Assembly: GCF_016132545.1 (NCBI RefSeq)
Contig: NZ_CP066167.1
Coordinates: 1,887,001-1,951,000 of the forward strand
DNA: 64,000 nt
Reading direction: 5' to 3'
Source: Spongiibacter nanhainus
Lineage (GTDB): Bacteria; Pseudomonadota; Gammaproteobacteria; Pseudomonadales; Spongiibacteraceae
Shown piece by piece: positions 33,601-41,912 of the stretch. The number at the start of each line of letters is the position of its first letter. Positions within the stretch are counted from its first letter, which is position 1. The notes beneath the pieces were generated by a model. That model saw only the letters and a program-made list of their open reading frames with translations, did not search any database and was not told where the DNA came from. A program made the position numbers and the translations under genes.

Positions 33601-34329
33601 AATGCTGTTCCAGAACGCCGTCGGCGTCTGGCCTGACAGGGTCCGTCCGCTGACATCGGGGAAGGTCACCGAAATCATAATGGGGACTTCCAGCCCGCTG
33701 TCTTCAAAGTATTGCAGTACCGCGTAGACGGCGGCCTTGGCATTGAGACTGTCAAAAATAGTCTCAATCAGCAGCAGATCGGAGCCCCCTTGAATCAAGC
33801 CCCGAGCGGCGACGTAATAGTCGGCCACCAATTGATCGAAATTGATGTTTCGGGCGCCGGGGTCGTTGACGTCGGGGGAAATCGACGCGGTGCGAGGGGT
33901 GGGGCCGATAACACCGGCGACAAAGCGAGGCTTGGCGGGGTTTTTCGCGGTTTCAGCGTCCGCCACTTCCCGGGCTAAACGGGCACCTTCTAAATTGAGC
34001 TCTTCAGCGAGCTCGCCCAACTTGTAGTCATCCATCGCCACAGCGGTGGAGTTAAACGTGTTGGTTTCGATAATGTCGGCGCCGGCATCCAGAAAATCCT
34101 GGTGGATGTCGCGAATCAATTGTGGCCGGGTCAGGGTCAGCAAGTCATTGTTGCCGCGCAAGTCCAGCGGGTAGTCGGCAAAGCGCTCCCCGCGGTAGGC
34201 TGCTTCGTCCAGTTTGTAGCTCTGAATCATGCTGCCCATGGCGCCGTCCAGCACCATAATACGGTCTTTAAGGGCGGCTTTGAGTTCGGCGACACGAGCA
34301 GATGGCGAAGAGGTTTGACGACTATTCAT
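30622..34329 (-). CDS. metH: Cobalamin-dependent methionine synthase
   Basis: 1235-residue enzyme transferring methyl from methyl-THF to homocysteine via B12; E. coli MetH is 1227. Domains in order: homocysteine-binding barrel with zinc-ligand motifs ([22 protein letters not shown]), pterin-binding domain ([15 protein letters not shown]), B12 cap and Rossmann domain with [11 protein letters not shown] (His as lower axial ligand), and C-terminal reactivation domain with [12 protein letters not shown]. The ATG follows AGGACC. It needs B12; no B12 riboswitch was recognised upstream. Confidence 0.97.
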   Translation of the reverse strand: MNSRQTSSPSARVAELKAALKDRIMVLDGAMGSMIQSYKLDEAAYRGERFADYPLDLRGNNDLLTLTRPQLIRDIHQDFLDAGADIIETNTFNSTAVAMDDYKLGELAEELNLEGARLAREVADAETAKNPAKPRFVAGVIGPTPRTASISPDVNDPGARNINFDQLVADYYVAARGLIQGGSDLLLIETIFDSLNAKAAVYAVLQYFEDSGLEVPIMISVTFPDVSGRTLSGQTPTAFWNSIAHAKPLIVGTNCGRRFSEIRPFVEELAEAADCHFSGHFNAGLPNEFGEYDETPEDMQVELHDFAKRGFLNLVGGCCGTTPAHIKAIAAAVDGVAPRPLPSREVACRLSGLEPFTIGKDSLFVNVGERCNVTGSAAFKRLILEGNYDEALSVARQQVENGAQIIDVNMDEGMLDAKEAMVTFLNLIASEPDISRVPIMVDSSKWEVIEAGLKCIQGKAVVNSISLKEGEDEFRQRARQCMKYGAAVVVMAFDEDGQADTYARKSEICKRSYHILVEEGLPPQDIIFDPNIFAVATGIDEHNNYAVDFIEATAFIKESLPHALVSGGVSNVSFSFRGNNPVREAIHSVFLYHAIKAGMDMGIVNAGQLAIYDDLPEELREHVEDVILNRRDDSTERLLEIAERYRGDGKGSSQQEDLSWREWPVEKRIEHSLVKGIATYIEEDAEAARLQATKPIDVIEGPLMDGMNVVGDLFGDGKMFLPQVVKSARVMKQAVAYLNPYIEAEKSVGAKTNGKILMATVKGDVHDIGKNIVGVVLQCNNFEVIDLGVMVPCETILETAKKENVDIIGLSGLITPSLDEMVHVAAEMQRQGFSVPLMIGGATTSKAHTAVKIEPQYSNDAVVYVPDASRSVSVAGQLISDDFKDKFIAERRDEYERIRARRAAGGKKVRLLPYSDACNNGFQFDWSQYQPPAPSFTGTKVFENYSLEALRETIDWTPFFISWGLSGKFPKILDDEKVGEAARNLYDDAQRMLDKLIAEKRLSANGVIGFWPAQRKGSDDIQVLDDSGAPLAVLHHLRQQTQKSDDKANMSLADYIAPAEAGVQDYIGGFAVTTGLGADELAAEYEAANDDYSAIMVKALADRLAESFAEHLHKRVRQEFWPYAPDEDLDNDALIKEQYRGIRPAPGYPACPDHTEKVTLFKLLDATNNTGITLTEHLAMHPAAAVSGFYYSHPESRYFAVGRIGKDQVESIAERKGASVAEVERWLSPSLDYDP

Positions 34330-34648
34330 GAAGGTCCTGAAAAATTAATAATATGCTTTACGCGGTCGGCGGCGTTGCCCAAGGCTGGGGCCACAGCGGC
34401 CAATCTGTTAAACTAGGCGCAACGAGGTAAACGCGCAATTCTAGCAGATCGAACGCGGAAGAGTGACTGCCTGGGCAAGGCCCGGGGTAAAATGCTGATG
34501 TGAATGTTGCAAATGATGTTGCGAATATTGAACCACGCTTAGAATTTGAGTGTGAGATGTTCTCGACCAGAAACGTAAACTAGCAGCACTGATCAGAAGC
34601 ATACGCAAAAATCCTGCCGCTTCCGCACGGCGATGTAACGAGGTATCT
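34330..34648. other. metH-nfuA divergent intergenic region
   Basis: 319 bases without a gene between two divergent genes. It must hold both promoters. On the plus strand I see only a weak candidate (TTGCGA 34519-34524, 15-base spacer, TAGAAT 34540-34545). I found no recognisable SAM, SAH or cobalamin riboswitch and no convincing intrinsic terminator. Confidence 0.4.
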
Positions 34649-35251
34649 ATGACAGCCGTACAATCCGACGTAAATCTGACCATCACCGAATCGGCCCAAG
34701 ACTACTTGGCCGAGCTGCTGTCCAAGCAGGATGATGTGATTGGTGTGCGGGTGTTTATCACCCAGCCGGGGACGCCCAAGGCCGAAACCTGTATTGCCTA
34801 CTGTCGTGAGGGCGACGCCAATGACAACGACGTGGTGGTGGACTACAAGCAGTTTAAGGCCTATTACGAAGGCCGCAGCGTGCCGTTCTTGGATGAGGCC
34901 TATATCGACTACTCCACGGACCGTATGGGTGGCCAGCTCACCATTAAAGCGCCCAACGCACGCCTGCCCAAAGTTAGTGCAGACAGCCCGGTGGAAGACC
35001 GCATCAACTATGTTCTCTACAACGAGATCAACCCCTCACTGGCCGCCCACGGTGGTGAGGTGTCGCTTTTGGAGGTGACCGAGGACCAGTACGCCGTGCT
35101 CAAGTTCGGTGGCGGCTGTCAGGGTTGTGGCATGGTGGATGTGACCCTTAAAGAAGGGGTGGAGAAAACCCTGTTGGAGCAGGTGCCTGAACTGGCCGGG
35201 GTCAAAGACACCACCGACCACAGCAACACTGAGAACGCCTATTTCAAGTAA
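34649..35251 (+). CDS. nfuA: Iron-sulfur cluster biogenesis protein NfuA
   Basis: 200-residue carrier delivering [4Fe-4S] clusters to apo-enzymes. The N-terminal half is a degenerate A-type domain ([13 protein letters not shown]). The C-terminal Nfu domain has the CxxC cluster ligands Cys157 and Cys160 in [11 protein letters not shown]. The start follows GAGG at 6-base spacing. Fe-S enzymes here such as CysI, EtfD and RlmD could be clients, by inference. The next gene follows in 17 bases. Confidence 0.95.
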   Translation: MTAVQSDVNLTITESAQDYLAELLSKQDDVIGVRVFITQPGTPKAETCIAYCREGDANDNDVVVDYKQFKAYYEGRSVPFLDEAYIDYSTDRMGGQLTIKAPNARLPKVSADSPVEDRINYVLYNEINPSLAAHGGEVSLLEVTEDQYAVLKFGGGCQGCGMVDVTLKEGVEKTLLEQVPELAGVKDTTDHSNTENAYFK

Positions 35252-35268
35252 GCGCGGAGAACTGGTCG

Positions 35269-36045
35269 ATGCAACGGCTCCGGGTGCTGTCTTACAACGT
35301 GCACAAAGGGTTTTGCGCGGCCAACCGGCGTTTCTTGCTGGAGGAAATCCGCGACACGATCAGGTTGGTGGATGCCGACCTGGTGTTTCTGCAGGAGGTG
35401 GTGGGTGAAAATACCCGTCACGCAGCGGAGCTTTCTGACTGGATAGACGAAAGTCAGTTTGAATACCTCGCCGACCGCAGCTGGCCTCACTACGCCTATG
35501 GCCGCAATGCAGTGTATCCCCACGGTCACCATGGCAACGCCATTCTCAGCAAGCACCACATCCTCAGCAGCGACAATATCGATATCTCCCACTACGCCCG
35601 CTCTCAGCGTGGTCTGTTGCACACCGTGATCGAACCCGGCATTCATCTCATTTGTACTCATATGGGTCTACTGGGTTGGGAGCGTAACCGCCAATTTCAA
35701 CAGTTGGTGGAAGTGGTAGAGGAGCGGCTGCCGCCAGAAGCGCCGCTGATCATTGCCGGAGATTTCAACGATTGGCGGGGTAAGCTGCACGGCTTGTTTC
35801 AGCATCGCCTGGGCTTAAAAGAGGCGATCACTCAAATTGATGGCAAGCCGGCGCGGAGTTTTCCCTCCCAGCGGCCGCTGTTGAGGCTGGATAGAATTTA
35901 CTACCGAGGGTTCAACGCGGTGACGGCGGCGGCCCTGAAAGGAGCGCCCTGGAACGCCTTGTCGGATCATTGCGCGCTATTTGCTGAGCTGGCGCCGCAA
36001 GATTGGCAAGGCAGACAAATTGTCGGGGGAAAAGTCCAGGCATAA
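35269..36045 (+). CDS. Endonuclease/exonuclease/phosphatase (EEP) family hydrolase
   Basis: 258-residue Mg-dependent phosphohydrolase. Seen: SYNVHKGF at the N terminus, VFLQEVVGE (Glu metal ligand), ICTHMG, the AGDFNDWR core and the C-terminal SDHCALFAEL. No signal peptide or membrane segment. Members include DNases, phosphodiesterases and sphingomyelinase-like enzymes; the substrate here cannot be told. It follows nfuA closely and may be cotranscribed with it. Confidence 0.85.
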   Translation: MQRLRVLSYNVHKGFCAANRRFLLEEIRDTIRLVDADLVFLQEVVGENTRHAAELSDWIDESQFEYLADRSWPHYAYGRNAVYPHGHHGNAILSKHHILSSDNIDISHYARSQRGLLHTVIEPGIHLICTHMGLLGWERNRQFQQLVEVVEERLPPEAPLIIAGDFNDWRGKLHGLFQHRLGLKEAITQIDGKPARSFPSQRPLLRLDRIYYRGFNAVTAAALKGAPWNALSDHCALFAELAPQDWQGRQIVGGKVQA

Positions 36046-36066
36046 AAAAGCCCCACAGAGTGGGGC
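36044..36066 (-). terminator. Leftward intrinsic terminator (second after aroG)
   Basis: On the minus strand, GCCCCA, a 5-base loop and TGGGGC are followed by TTTTTT. It overlaps the stop codon of the EEP gene. It backs up the bidirectional terminator at 36124-36153 for transcripts arriving from aroG. Confidence 0.8.
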
Positions 36067-36123
36067 AATGCCTTAGATGGTATAGAAGCACTGGTGCTTA
36101 CGGGGCGCCGATGACTTTGGATC

Positions 36124-36153
36124 AAAAAAAATGCGCCAGTGGCGCATTTTTTT
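36124..36153. terminator. Bidirectional terminator between EEP gene and aroG-type gene
   Basis: ATGCGCC (36131-36137), AGT, GGCGCAT (36141-36147), with an A-tract before and a T-tract after. It can stop both convergent transcripts. Confidence 0.9.
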
Positions 36154-36177
36154 ACTTATTTAGAAAAAGCGTGGTGC

Positions 36178-37254
36178 TTAGCCACGTTTGCGCTTGGGCA
36201 GCACTTCTCGCAGCTTATCCCGCATTTCCCGCAGCGCCGCTTCGGTTTCAGTCCAGCCGATGCAGCCATCGGTGACCGAGACGCCGTATTTCAGGTCGCT
36301 GAGATCTGCGGGAATACTCTGTTTGCCGGATTCTAGGTGGCTCTCAATCATTAATCCAATAATTGAGGTATTGCCTTCAAGTATTTGATTTGTAACATCT
36401 TCAACAACTAAAGGCTGAAGCTCTGGCTTCTTGTTGGAGTTGGCATGGCTGCAGTCCACCATGATGTTGGGGGTAATGCCCGCTTTCTCCAGTTCCTTCT
36501 CACAGAGTTTGATGTGCACAGAGTCGTAGTTGGGGCCCTGGCTGCCGCCGCGCAGTACGACGTGGGCGTAGCGATTGCCCCGGGTGTGGATCACTGCCAC
36601 CTGGCCGTCGCCGTTAATACCCAAAAAACGGTGGGGATTGACCGCCGATCCAATGGCATTGATGGCGACATCTAGACTGCCATCAGTGCCGTTTTTAAAG
36701 CCCACGGCGGAAGACAGGCCGCTGGCCATTTCCCGGTGGGTTTGGGATTCGGTGGTGCGGGCACCGATTGCCGACCAGGAAATACAGTCTTGAAGGTACT
36801 GGGGAGAGATCGGGTCCAATGCCTCGGTGGAGGTGGGCAATCCCAGCTCAGAGATATCCAACAGCAGGCGGCGGCCGATATGCAGGCCTTCTTCAATCTT
36901 GAAAGTGTCGTTGAGGTAGGGGTCGTTGATCAGACCTTTCCAGCCGACAGTGGTGCGGGGCTTCTCAAAATACACCCGCATAATAATCACCAGCGTATCG
37001 GAGAGTTCGTCGGCCAGCTTTTTAAGGCGGCGGGCATAATCCATAGCTGCTTCGGTATCGTGAATCGAGCAGGGCCCCACCACGATAAACATACGGTGGT
37101 CCTTGCCGTCGAGAATATCCCGCACGGTTTGGCGCCCGGCGGTGACCACGGCTTCGGCGTTCTCGCTCATTGGCAGCGCCGCTTTGAGGCGGGCCGGCGT
37201 AATGAGCACTTCCTGAGCTTCAACGTTCAGGTTTTCAATAACTGTATCAGACAT
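36178..37254 (-). CDS. 3-deoxy-7-phosphoheptulonate (DAHP) synthase, class I
   Basis: First enzyme of the shikimate pathway, condensing PEP and erythrose-4-phosphate. 358 residues. Seen: VVGPCSIHD with metal-ligand Cys62, MRVYFEKPRTTVGWKGLINDP, TESQTHREMASGLSSAVGFKNGTDG split over the active site, and DCSHANSNKKP. This is the AroF/AroG/AroH type with N-terminal extension, which is normally feedback-inhibited by an aromatic amino acid; which one cannot be told from sequence. It stands alone with two terminators behind it. Confidence 0.94.
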   Translation of the reverse strand: MSDTVIENLNVEAQEVLITPARLKAALPMSENAEAVVTAGRQTVRDILDGKDHRMFIVVGPCSIHDTEAAMDYARRLKKLADELSDTLVIIMRVYFEKPRTTVGWKGLINDPYLNDTFKIEEGLHIGRRLLLDISELGLPTSTEALDPISPQYLQDCISWSAIGARTTESQTHREMASGLSSAVGFKNGTDGSLDVAINAIGSAVNPHRFLGINGDGQVAVIHTRGNRYAHVVLRGGSQGPNYDSVHIKLCEKELEKAGITPNIMVDCSHANSNKKPELQPLVVEDVTNQILEGNTSIIGLMIESHLESGKQSIPADLSDLKYGVSVTDGCIGWTETEAALREMRDKLREVLPKRKRG

Positions 37255-37462
37255 TCAACTACCGCTTGATAAGGGGGAAGTGCGTGGTTATGCGCGTACC
37301 TTCCCCGATCTGTGCTTCCCTAATATGCCTTTGCTGCGCTGCCCGTCGTTTCAGGGCGCATCTGCCAAAGGAGTGAGTCGATATTCGCGACGAGCGCGGA
37401 ACCCCGCATTCTACCTTAAAAATCGACGATAAAAATATGCTCTAGACAAAGGTGTGGGTAGA

Positions 37463-37822
37463 ATGTCGGTTTTTCAAGAACAATCCCCACGGTTTCGTCA
37501 CCATATGCGCATTATAGGGCTCAATGTTGCGGCAGTATTAAACGCGATCTTTTCGTTTTCCCTCCTTGTTGTAGCGATGACCGCATCGGCGCAGTCTTCA
37601 TCCAGCCAGGGTGACGAGGAACAGCCATTGCCGGTGGTCAAACTCAGTCCAGCCGTTCGCAGTGAGGTCATTGATCCCTATGCCGAGCTGCCGTGCAGGA
37701 AGCTGGGTACGGTCAGCCCCGACACCGAGGTTCAGCGCGAGGCCTTGAAACGGCGCAGCAAGGCTTGCTTAAAAGCTCACGAAGCCTTTCTCCCATCGGC
37801 GACTGCGCCAGGGCCCCGCTAA
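37463..37822 (+). CDS. Hypothetical exported protein
   Basis: About 119 residues from the ATG at 37463 (GTG 37454 and ATG 37505 are alternatives). A hydrophobic segment (LNVAAVLNAIFSFSLLVVAM) followed by TASAQS looks like a signal peptide with cleavage after ASA. The mature part is polar and has two cysteines (ELPCRKLG and RSKACLKAHE), which may pair in the periplasm. I do not recognise a family. It ends 2 bases before rlmD, so the two are probably cotranscribed. Confidence 0.6.
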   Translation: MSVFQEQSPRFRHHMRIIGLNVAAVLNAIFSFSLLVVAMTASAQSSSSQGDEEQPLPVVKLSPAVRSEVIDPYAELPCRKLGTVSPDTEVQREALKRRSKACLKAHEAFLPSATAPGPR

Positions 37823-37824
37823 GC

Positions 37825-39153
37825 ATGGCAAAGTTATTCAAGCCCGCCGGCAGCAAATCCCGGGGCAAAGTCAAAGTATCGCGCCATAAGCCCAAGCGCG
37901 TCGAGCTGGATATCCAGCGCTTGGCAGACGACGGCCGGGGTATTGCCCACCACAACGGCAAGGTCGTGTTTGTGGCTGGCGCGCTGCCGGGGGAAACCGT
38001 CCAGGCCACGGTGAAAGAACAATCGCGCCGTTTTGATCAGGCTATTTGCGACACCCGGTTAAATGATGCCCCTGAGCGAGTTGAGCCATTCTGCCAGCAC
38101 TACGGTGCGTGCGGAGGCTGTCAGTTACAGCATCTGGATATTGCCGCCCAGCGCCAGCACAAGGTACAGCGACTGGCGCAGGCACTGCCGCCAGCGGCAT
38201 CAATCCCGGAAATTGCAGTGTTGTCTGGCAAGCCCTTAGCTTATCGCCACCGGGTCAGGCTGCACTATCGACAGGGACGGCTGGGCTTTCTGGCGCGCCA
38301 ATCCAATTCCCTGGTGGAAGTCGCTGAATGCCCCTTGCTTCAAGATGCGCTGTCGGCGTCACTAAAGGCGATTCGTCAGCCCTTGCTTGAAGCCCTGGGA
38401 CAGCACGACAGCGGCGAGTTGCGACTGGCTGTGGGTGATGACGGCCGTGTGGGCTTGTCTCTGAGCTCCCATCAGGCCCGCAGCGAATCCTGGTGTGAGC
38501 AGTTAGCTCAGCATTTAACGCCTGACGCCACGCTTTACCAAGTTGCCAGCCAGTGCGGAGAGTGGCACAGCGACGCATCGCCACTTACCCTGAATGTTTA
38601 TGATGACTCTGCAGGCTCCCAGCTGGCGCTGTTATTTCGCCCCAATCACTTTAGCCAGGCAAGCCCGGAGCTGAACCGGGGCATGGTCGATTGGTGTATG
38701 GCGGGCTTACAGGCCCAATCCGGGGAGCCGGTGGCAGACTATTTCTGCGGACTGGGTAACTTTAGCCGGCCCCTGGCACAGCGGGGCGCAAAGGTGTTGG
38801 CCGTTGATCTGGATCGGGCCATGTTGGCAGAGGCGGATGCCCAGCGCGACCGCGCGCGGGAGGCGATTGATTACCGCTGTGCAGACCTCTTTGACGGCGA
38901 ACAAATACCGCTGCCCAAAGCACTGACCAAAGTACTGTTGGACCCGCCCAGGGCGGGAGCAAAGTCGCTGTGCGAACGTCTGGCCGTGGCGCGCCACGTG
39001 CGCACTGTCGCTTACGTGTCTTGCGATCCCGCCACTTTAAAGCGGGATCTAGCGATACTGGCCGGTGCGGGCTTTAGTGTCAAAGCGGCGGCGATGGTAG
39101 ATATGTTTCCCCACACCCAACACCAGGAAAGCATGGTGCTGTTGACCCGGTGA
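37825..39153 (+). CDS. rlmD: 23S rRNA (uracil-1939-C5)-methyltransferase
   Basis: SAM-dependent tRNA/rRNA methyltransferase of the RumA class. I use the ATG at 37825 (MAKLFKPA), giving 442 residues. Seen: N-terminal TRAM domain (VELDIQRLADDGRGIAHH), iron-sulfur cysteines CQHYGACGGC, SAM motif VADYFCGLGNFSRPLA, LLDPPRAG, and the nucleophilic Cys in AYVSCDPATLKRD. This matches RlmD (433 residues in E. coli); assignment against the paralogue RlmC/TrmA rests on length and motif pattern. Confidence 0.93.
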   Translation: MAKLFKPAGSKSRGKVKVSRHKPKRVELDIQRLADDGRGIAHHNGKVVFVAGALPGETVQATVKEQSRRFDQAICDTRLNDAPERVEPFCQHYGACGGCQLQHLDIAAQRQHKVQRLAQALPPAASIPEIAVLSGKPLAYRHRVRLHYRQGRLGFLARQSNSLVEVAECPLLQDALSASLKAIRQPLLEALGQHDSGELRLAVGDDGRVGLSLSSHQARSESWCEQLAQHLTPDATLYQVASQCGEWHSDASPLTLNVYDDSAGSQLALLFRPNHFSQASPELNRGMVDWCMAGLQAQSGEPVADYFCGLGNFSRPLAQRGAKVLAVDLDRAMLAEADAQRDRAREAIDYRCADLFDGEQIPLPKALTKVLLDPPRAGAKSLCERLAVARHVRTVAYVSCDPATLKRDLAILAGAGFSVKAAAMVDMFPHTQHQESMVLLTR

Positions 39154-39194
39154 TCCGCCGATCCGCTAAGCTTATAAAGCCGGGTGCGCAGAGC

Positions 39195-40064
39195 TCAGTC
39201 AAACTTGGCGATAATGTCCTGGGCAAACCGGCGGATACCCTCGCAGCGTTCGGCGACATCGTCGGTATTGCCGTAATAGAAAGGCCAAGGCTGGGTCAGT
39301 ATATGGGTGACACCGCCGGCTTCCAGCTCCCGGTAGCCCTCCACGGTAAAGGCGTCGGAGGGCGTCGCCATTACCGAAAACGGCCGATCTTCGCGGTCGT
39401 ATTCCCGCCGATAGTCGCGGATTTTTGCCACGCTGGCGAGAATCTCCTCGCTGCTTTGCAGGTCGCTGACCCAGCCGTCGCCAGCCCGGGCCGCCCGACG
39501 CATGGCCGCATCGCTAATACCGCCCACCCAAATAGGAATGGGACCACCGGGGGCGGGGTTCATCTCCAGCCTGGGAAAGGAATAGTAACGCCCGGAGTAA
39601 GACACCATTTCGCCGCTCCACAGCAGGGGCAGGATGTCGAGAATTTCGTCGCAGCGTTTACCCCGGGTATGGAAATCCTGCTCTAGCAGGGTGAACTCAT
39701 CTTTAGACCAGCCGACCCCAATCGCGGGTATCACTCGATTTCCAGACATCACTGCCGCTGTGGCTATGGCTTTGGCCACCAGGAAAGGGTTGCGCATCGG
39801 CAACACAAAAATATTGTTGGTGAACTTCAGGCGCTCGGTGAGACTGGCAAGAGCGGCTGTCATCACCCAGGGGTCGGGCCAGTCGGTAAAGGGTTCCCAG
39901 CGGCGAGAGCCATCGTCAGTGTAGGGGTAGGGGGTGTTTAGGGTTTCCAAATTGGCCACATGGTCGGAAAACGAGATGGCCTCCCAGCCACACTGATCAG
40001 CGGTAACCGCCAGTTTTGACAACTGTGTCAGCTCACAGAATGAACCGGACAATACGAATTTCAT
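39195..40064 (-). CDS. Luciferase-like (LLM class) flavin/F420-type oxidoreductase
   Basis: 289-residue TIM-barrel protein of the bacterial luciferase superfamily. Seen: SFSDHVANLETLNTPYPYT, LPMRNPFLVAKAIAT, GVGWSKDEF, PIPIWVGGISDAAMRRAAR and a C-terminal His-poor tail. The pattern resembles subfamilies annotated as F420-dependent LLM oxidoreductases, but FMN use is as likely; no F420 synthesis gene is in the window. Substrate unknown. It lies 18 bases downstream of the LMW phosphatase gene on the same strand. Confidence 0.8.
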   Translation of the reverse strand: MKFVLSGSFCELTQLSKLAVTADQCGWEAISFSDHVANLETLNTPYPYTDDGSRRWEPFTDWPDPWVMTAALASLTERLKFTNNIFVLPMRNPFLVAKAIATAAVMSGNRVIPAIGVGWSKDEFTLLEQDFHTRGKRCDEILDILPLLWSGEMVSYSGRYYSFPRLEMNPAPGGPIPIWVGGISDAAMRRAARAGDGWVSDLQSSEEILASVAKIRDYRREYDREDRPFSVMATPSDAFTVEGYRELEAGGVTHILTQPWPFYYGNTDDVAERCEGIRRFAQDIIAKFD

Positions 40065-40082
40065 AGGGACCCTGCCGTAGAG

Positions 40083-40574
40083 TTAATTATTATTACCGAG
40101 CGCGTGACGCTGTATGAGAAAAGTGAGCAGACCGTCGACGGCGCTCTCCAACTCGGAGATCATGCGTTGAAATTGTGAGGCATCGCCATAGTAGGGATCA
40201 TCCAGCTGAGCCTGCTTGGCGGCGCCGGCAAACTCCATCAACAGCCGAATTTCAGCTGCACTTTGGTCAGTAGCCCAGCACTCGACCTGCATCAGATTTT
40301 TGCGATCCATCGCCAGTAGATAGTGCGCTTGCTGATAGTCGCTGTCGTCGATTTGCCGGGCCACCTCTGCTGACAGGTCGTAGCCTGCCGCGGCGGCAGC
40401 CTGTGTCGCCCTGGGGTCGGCGGGCTTGCCAACATTGAAGGCGGCGGTGCCGCAGGCATCGCTGGTGAGCTGATCGCTTAGGCCGGCCGCGGCTACCCGC
40501 TGATCAAAAATCACCCGCGCTGCCGGGGAGCGGCAGATATTGCCCAGGCACACAAACACAACGTGGATGGCCAT
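40083..40574 (-). CDS. Low-molecular-weight protein-tyrosine phosphatase
   Basis: 163-residue phosphatase. Seen: the P-loop CLGNICRS at residues 9-16 (nucleophile Cys9, Arg15) and the general-acid Asp in LDDPYYGD. In bacteria such enzymes often act on exopolysaccharide tyrosine kinases, but neither a kinase nor a capsule cluster is here, so the substrate is open. It is transcribed with, or just before, the LLM gene. Confidence 0.92.
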   Translation of the reverse strand: MAIHVVFVCLGNICRSPAARVIFDQRVAAAGLSDQLTSDACGTAAFNVGKPADPRATQAAAAAGYDLSAEVARQIDDSDYQQAHYLLAMDRKNLMQVECWATDQSAAEIRLLMEFAGAAKQAQLDDPYYGDASQFQRMISELESAVDGLLTFLIQRHALGNNN

Positions 40575-40672
40575 AGTGGCGTGAATCCCTACAAAACCTG
40601 CACGGTATCACGGCTGTTTTGACGGCTATATCATCCGTTTAGAGGTTCGTCGCCAGTGGAGCTACGCGCTAC

Positions 40673-41803
40673 TCAGCGGGCTTTGCTGCTGAGGAGAACC
40701 ACGAATTTGCGGTCCGATAGCACCACCTCAGCCCCACCGAAGAGTTTTTTAAGGGTGAGGTGATAACCCAGATGGCGATTGCCAACCACGCACAATTTGC
40801 CACCGGGGCGAAGGTGACGCTTGGCATCCTTAAACATCTGCCGGGCGATATGATCACCGATTTGTTGTCCCTGGTGAAAAGGCGGGTTGCAGAGCACCAA
40901 GTCGAAACTCGGGCCGTTGTACTGGCCCATGCAGTCGTCGCAGTGGAAGTGGTGATTGGCTGGGTGGGTCAGGTTTCGCTGGGCGTTGTCCCGGGCGCTG
41001 TCGACGGCCAGAAATGACTCGTCAAAAAAGTGTACTTCAGTATCTGGCCAGTGTTTGGCCGCCATAATACCCAACAGGCCGTTGCCGCAGCCAAGGTCGG
41101 CAATGCAGCTGGCATGGGGCAGTTGGGTAAGGGCTTGAAGCATAAGCCGACTGCCCCGGTCCAGTTTGTCGCGGCTAAAAACATTGGCACGGTTGCGCAG
41201 GGTCAAACCGTATTCTGCGGCGTCCAGAAAGTGGCTGTCGTCCTGTTGATGCCGGCTATCTGAGAGGGCCGAGAGTTCCAGTAGGCGGGATTTTTTCCAG
41301 GCCAGTGAAGGCTGACATGGCCCGATATTTTGCTCAAATACCTTCAGCAATGCGATATCGATGTACTTGGCCATCGCCGCCGCAACGAACTGCGTCGGGG
41401 ATGAAATCAGATTGCCAATGGCTTGCAGTTGGTAGCTTAGCAGAGAATGGCTTCGGGGCGGGCGCAACAGCACCAAGTCAAAGGGGCCCTCAGGAAGGTC
41501 TGTGGCAGGCAGACAATGGGGAGAGGGGCGCTGATTTAATGCCGCATTTTCAGCCGCGGCCAAATGGCTTACCGCGGAGTCTGACCACAGGGTACATTGA
41601 AACTCCGACAGTGCCGTGGCGAGGGTGCCAAAGCTGTCGTTAACCAGCAGAATCCGCGCTGATGATGGCAGGTTGAGCTCTGCGACCCGTTTCAGTAGAT
41701 AGCGGTCGGCCGCATCCCAGGCTTGCAAAACCTCATTGCGACGACGGGGCCGGCGCTGTAATTGCAGCTTGCCAAAGGGGCAGTCCAGATAGTCGCTATT
41801 CAT
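40673..41803 (-). CDS. rlmG: 23S rRNA (guanine-1835-N2)-methyltransferase-like protein
   Basis: 376-residue two-domain methyltransferase: a degenerate N-terminal domain and a C-terminal catalytic domain with motif I ADLGCGNG (235-242) and NPPFH (306-310), typical of guanine-N2 methyltransferases of the RsmC/RlmG class. The overall length and CPFGKLQLQRRPRR start favour RlmG; RsmC is the alternative. The start ATG is the first element of a 16-bp tandem repeat array (41801-41912), and its ribosome site AAAGG lies inside the same repeat unit. Confidence 0.85.
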   Translation of the reverse strand: MNSDYLDCPFGKLQLQRRPRRRNEVLQAWDAADRYLLKRVAELNLPSSARILLVNDSFGTLATALSEFQCTLWSDSAVSHLAAAENAALNQRPSPHCLPATDLPEGPFDLVLLRPPRSHSLLSYQLQAIGNLISSPTQFVAAAMAKYIDIALLKVFEQNIGPCQPSLAWKKSRLLELSALSDSRHQQDDSHFLDAAEYGLTLRNRANVFSRDKLDRGSRLMLQALTQLPHASCIADLGCGNGLLGIMAAKHWPDTEVHFFDESFLAVDSARDNAQRNLTHPANHHFHCDDCMGQYNGPSFDLVLCNPPFHQGQQIGDHIARQMFKDAKRHLRPGGKLCVVGNRHLGYHLTLKKLFGGAEVVLSDRKFVVLLSSKAR

Positions 41804-41912
41804 AAGGGCCTTTGGTCATAAGGGCCTTTGGTCATGAGGGCGCCTGGTCATAAGGGCCTCTGATCGCGAGAGTCTCTGGTCATGACGGCTCTTGCTCATT
41901 ACGGCCGGGGGT
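41801..41912 (-). repeat. Seven tandem 16-bp repeats filling the rlmG leader
   Basis: Seven consecutive 16-base units run from the rlmG start codon to the stop codon of the upstream gene. Units 1 and 2 are identical (CATAAGGGCCTTTGGT, plus strand) and units 3-7 diverge progressively. On the coding (minus) strand each good unit reads ACCAAAGGCCCTTATG, that is a Shine-Dalgarno-like AAAGG, 5 bases, and ATG. The extra ATGs start short frames that end at TGA or TAG at or near the next ATG. This is a multiplied translation start module. Confidence 0.9.

Noticed and set aside
34330-34648. SAH, SAM or B12 riboswitch in the metH leader
   Set aside because: I compared the leader with remembered consensus elements and found no convincing core; a covariance-model search would decide.
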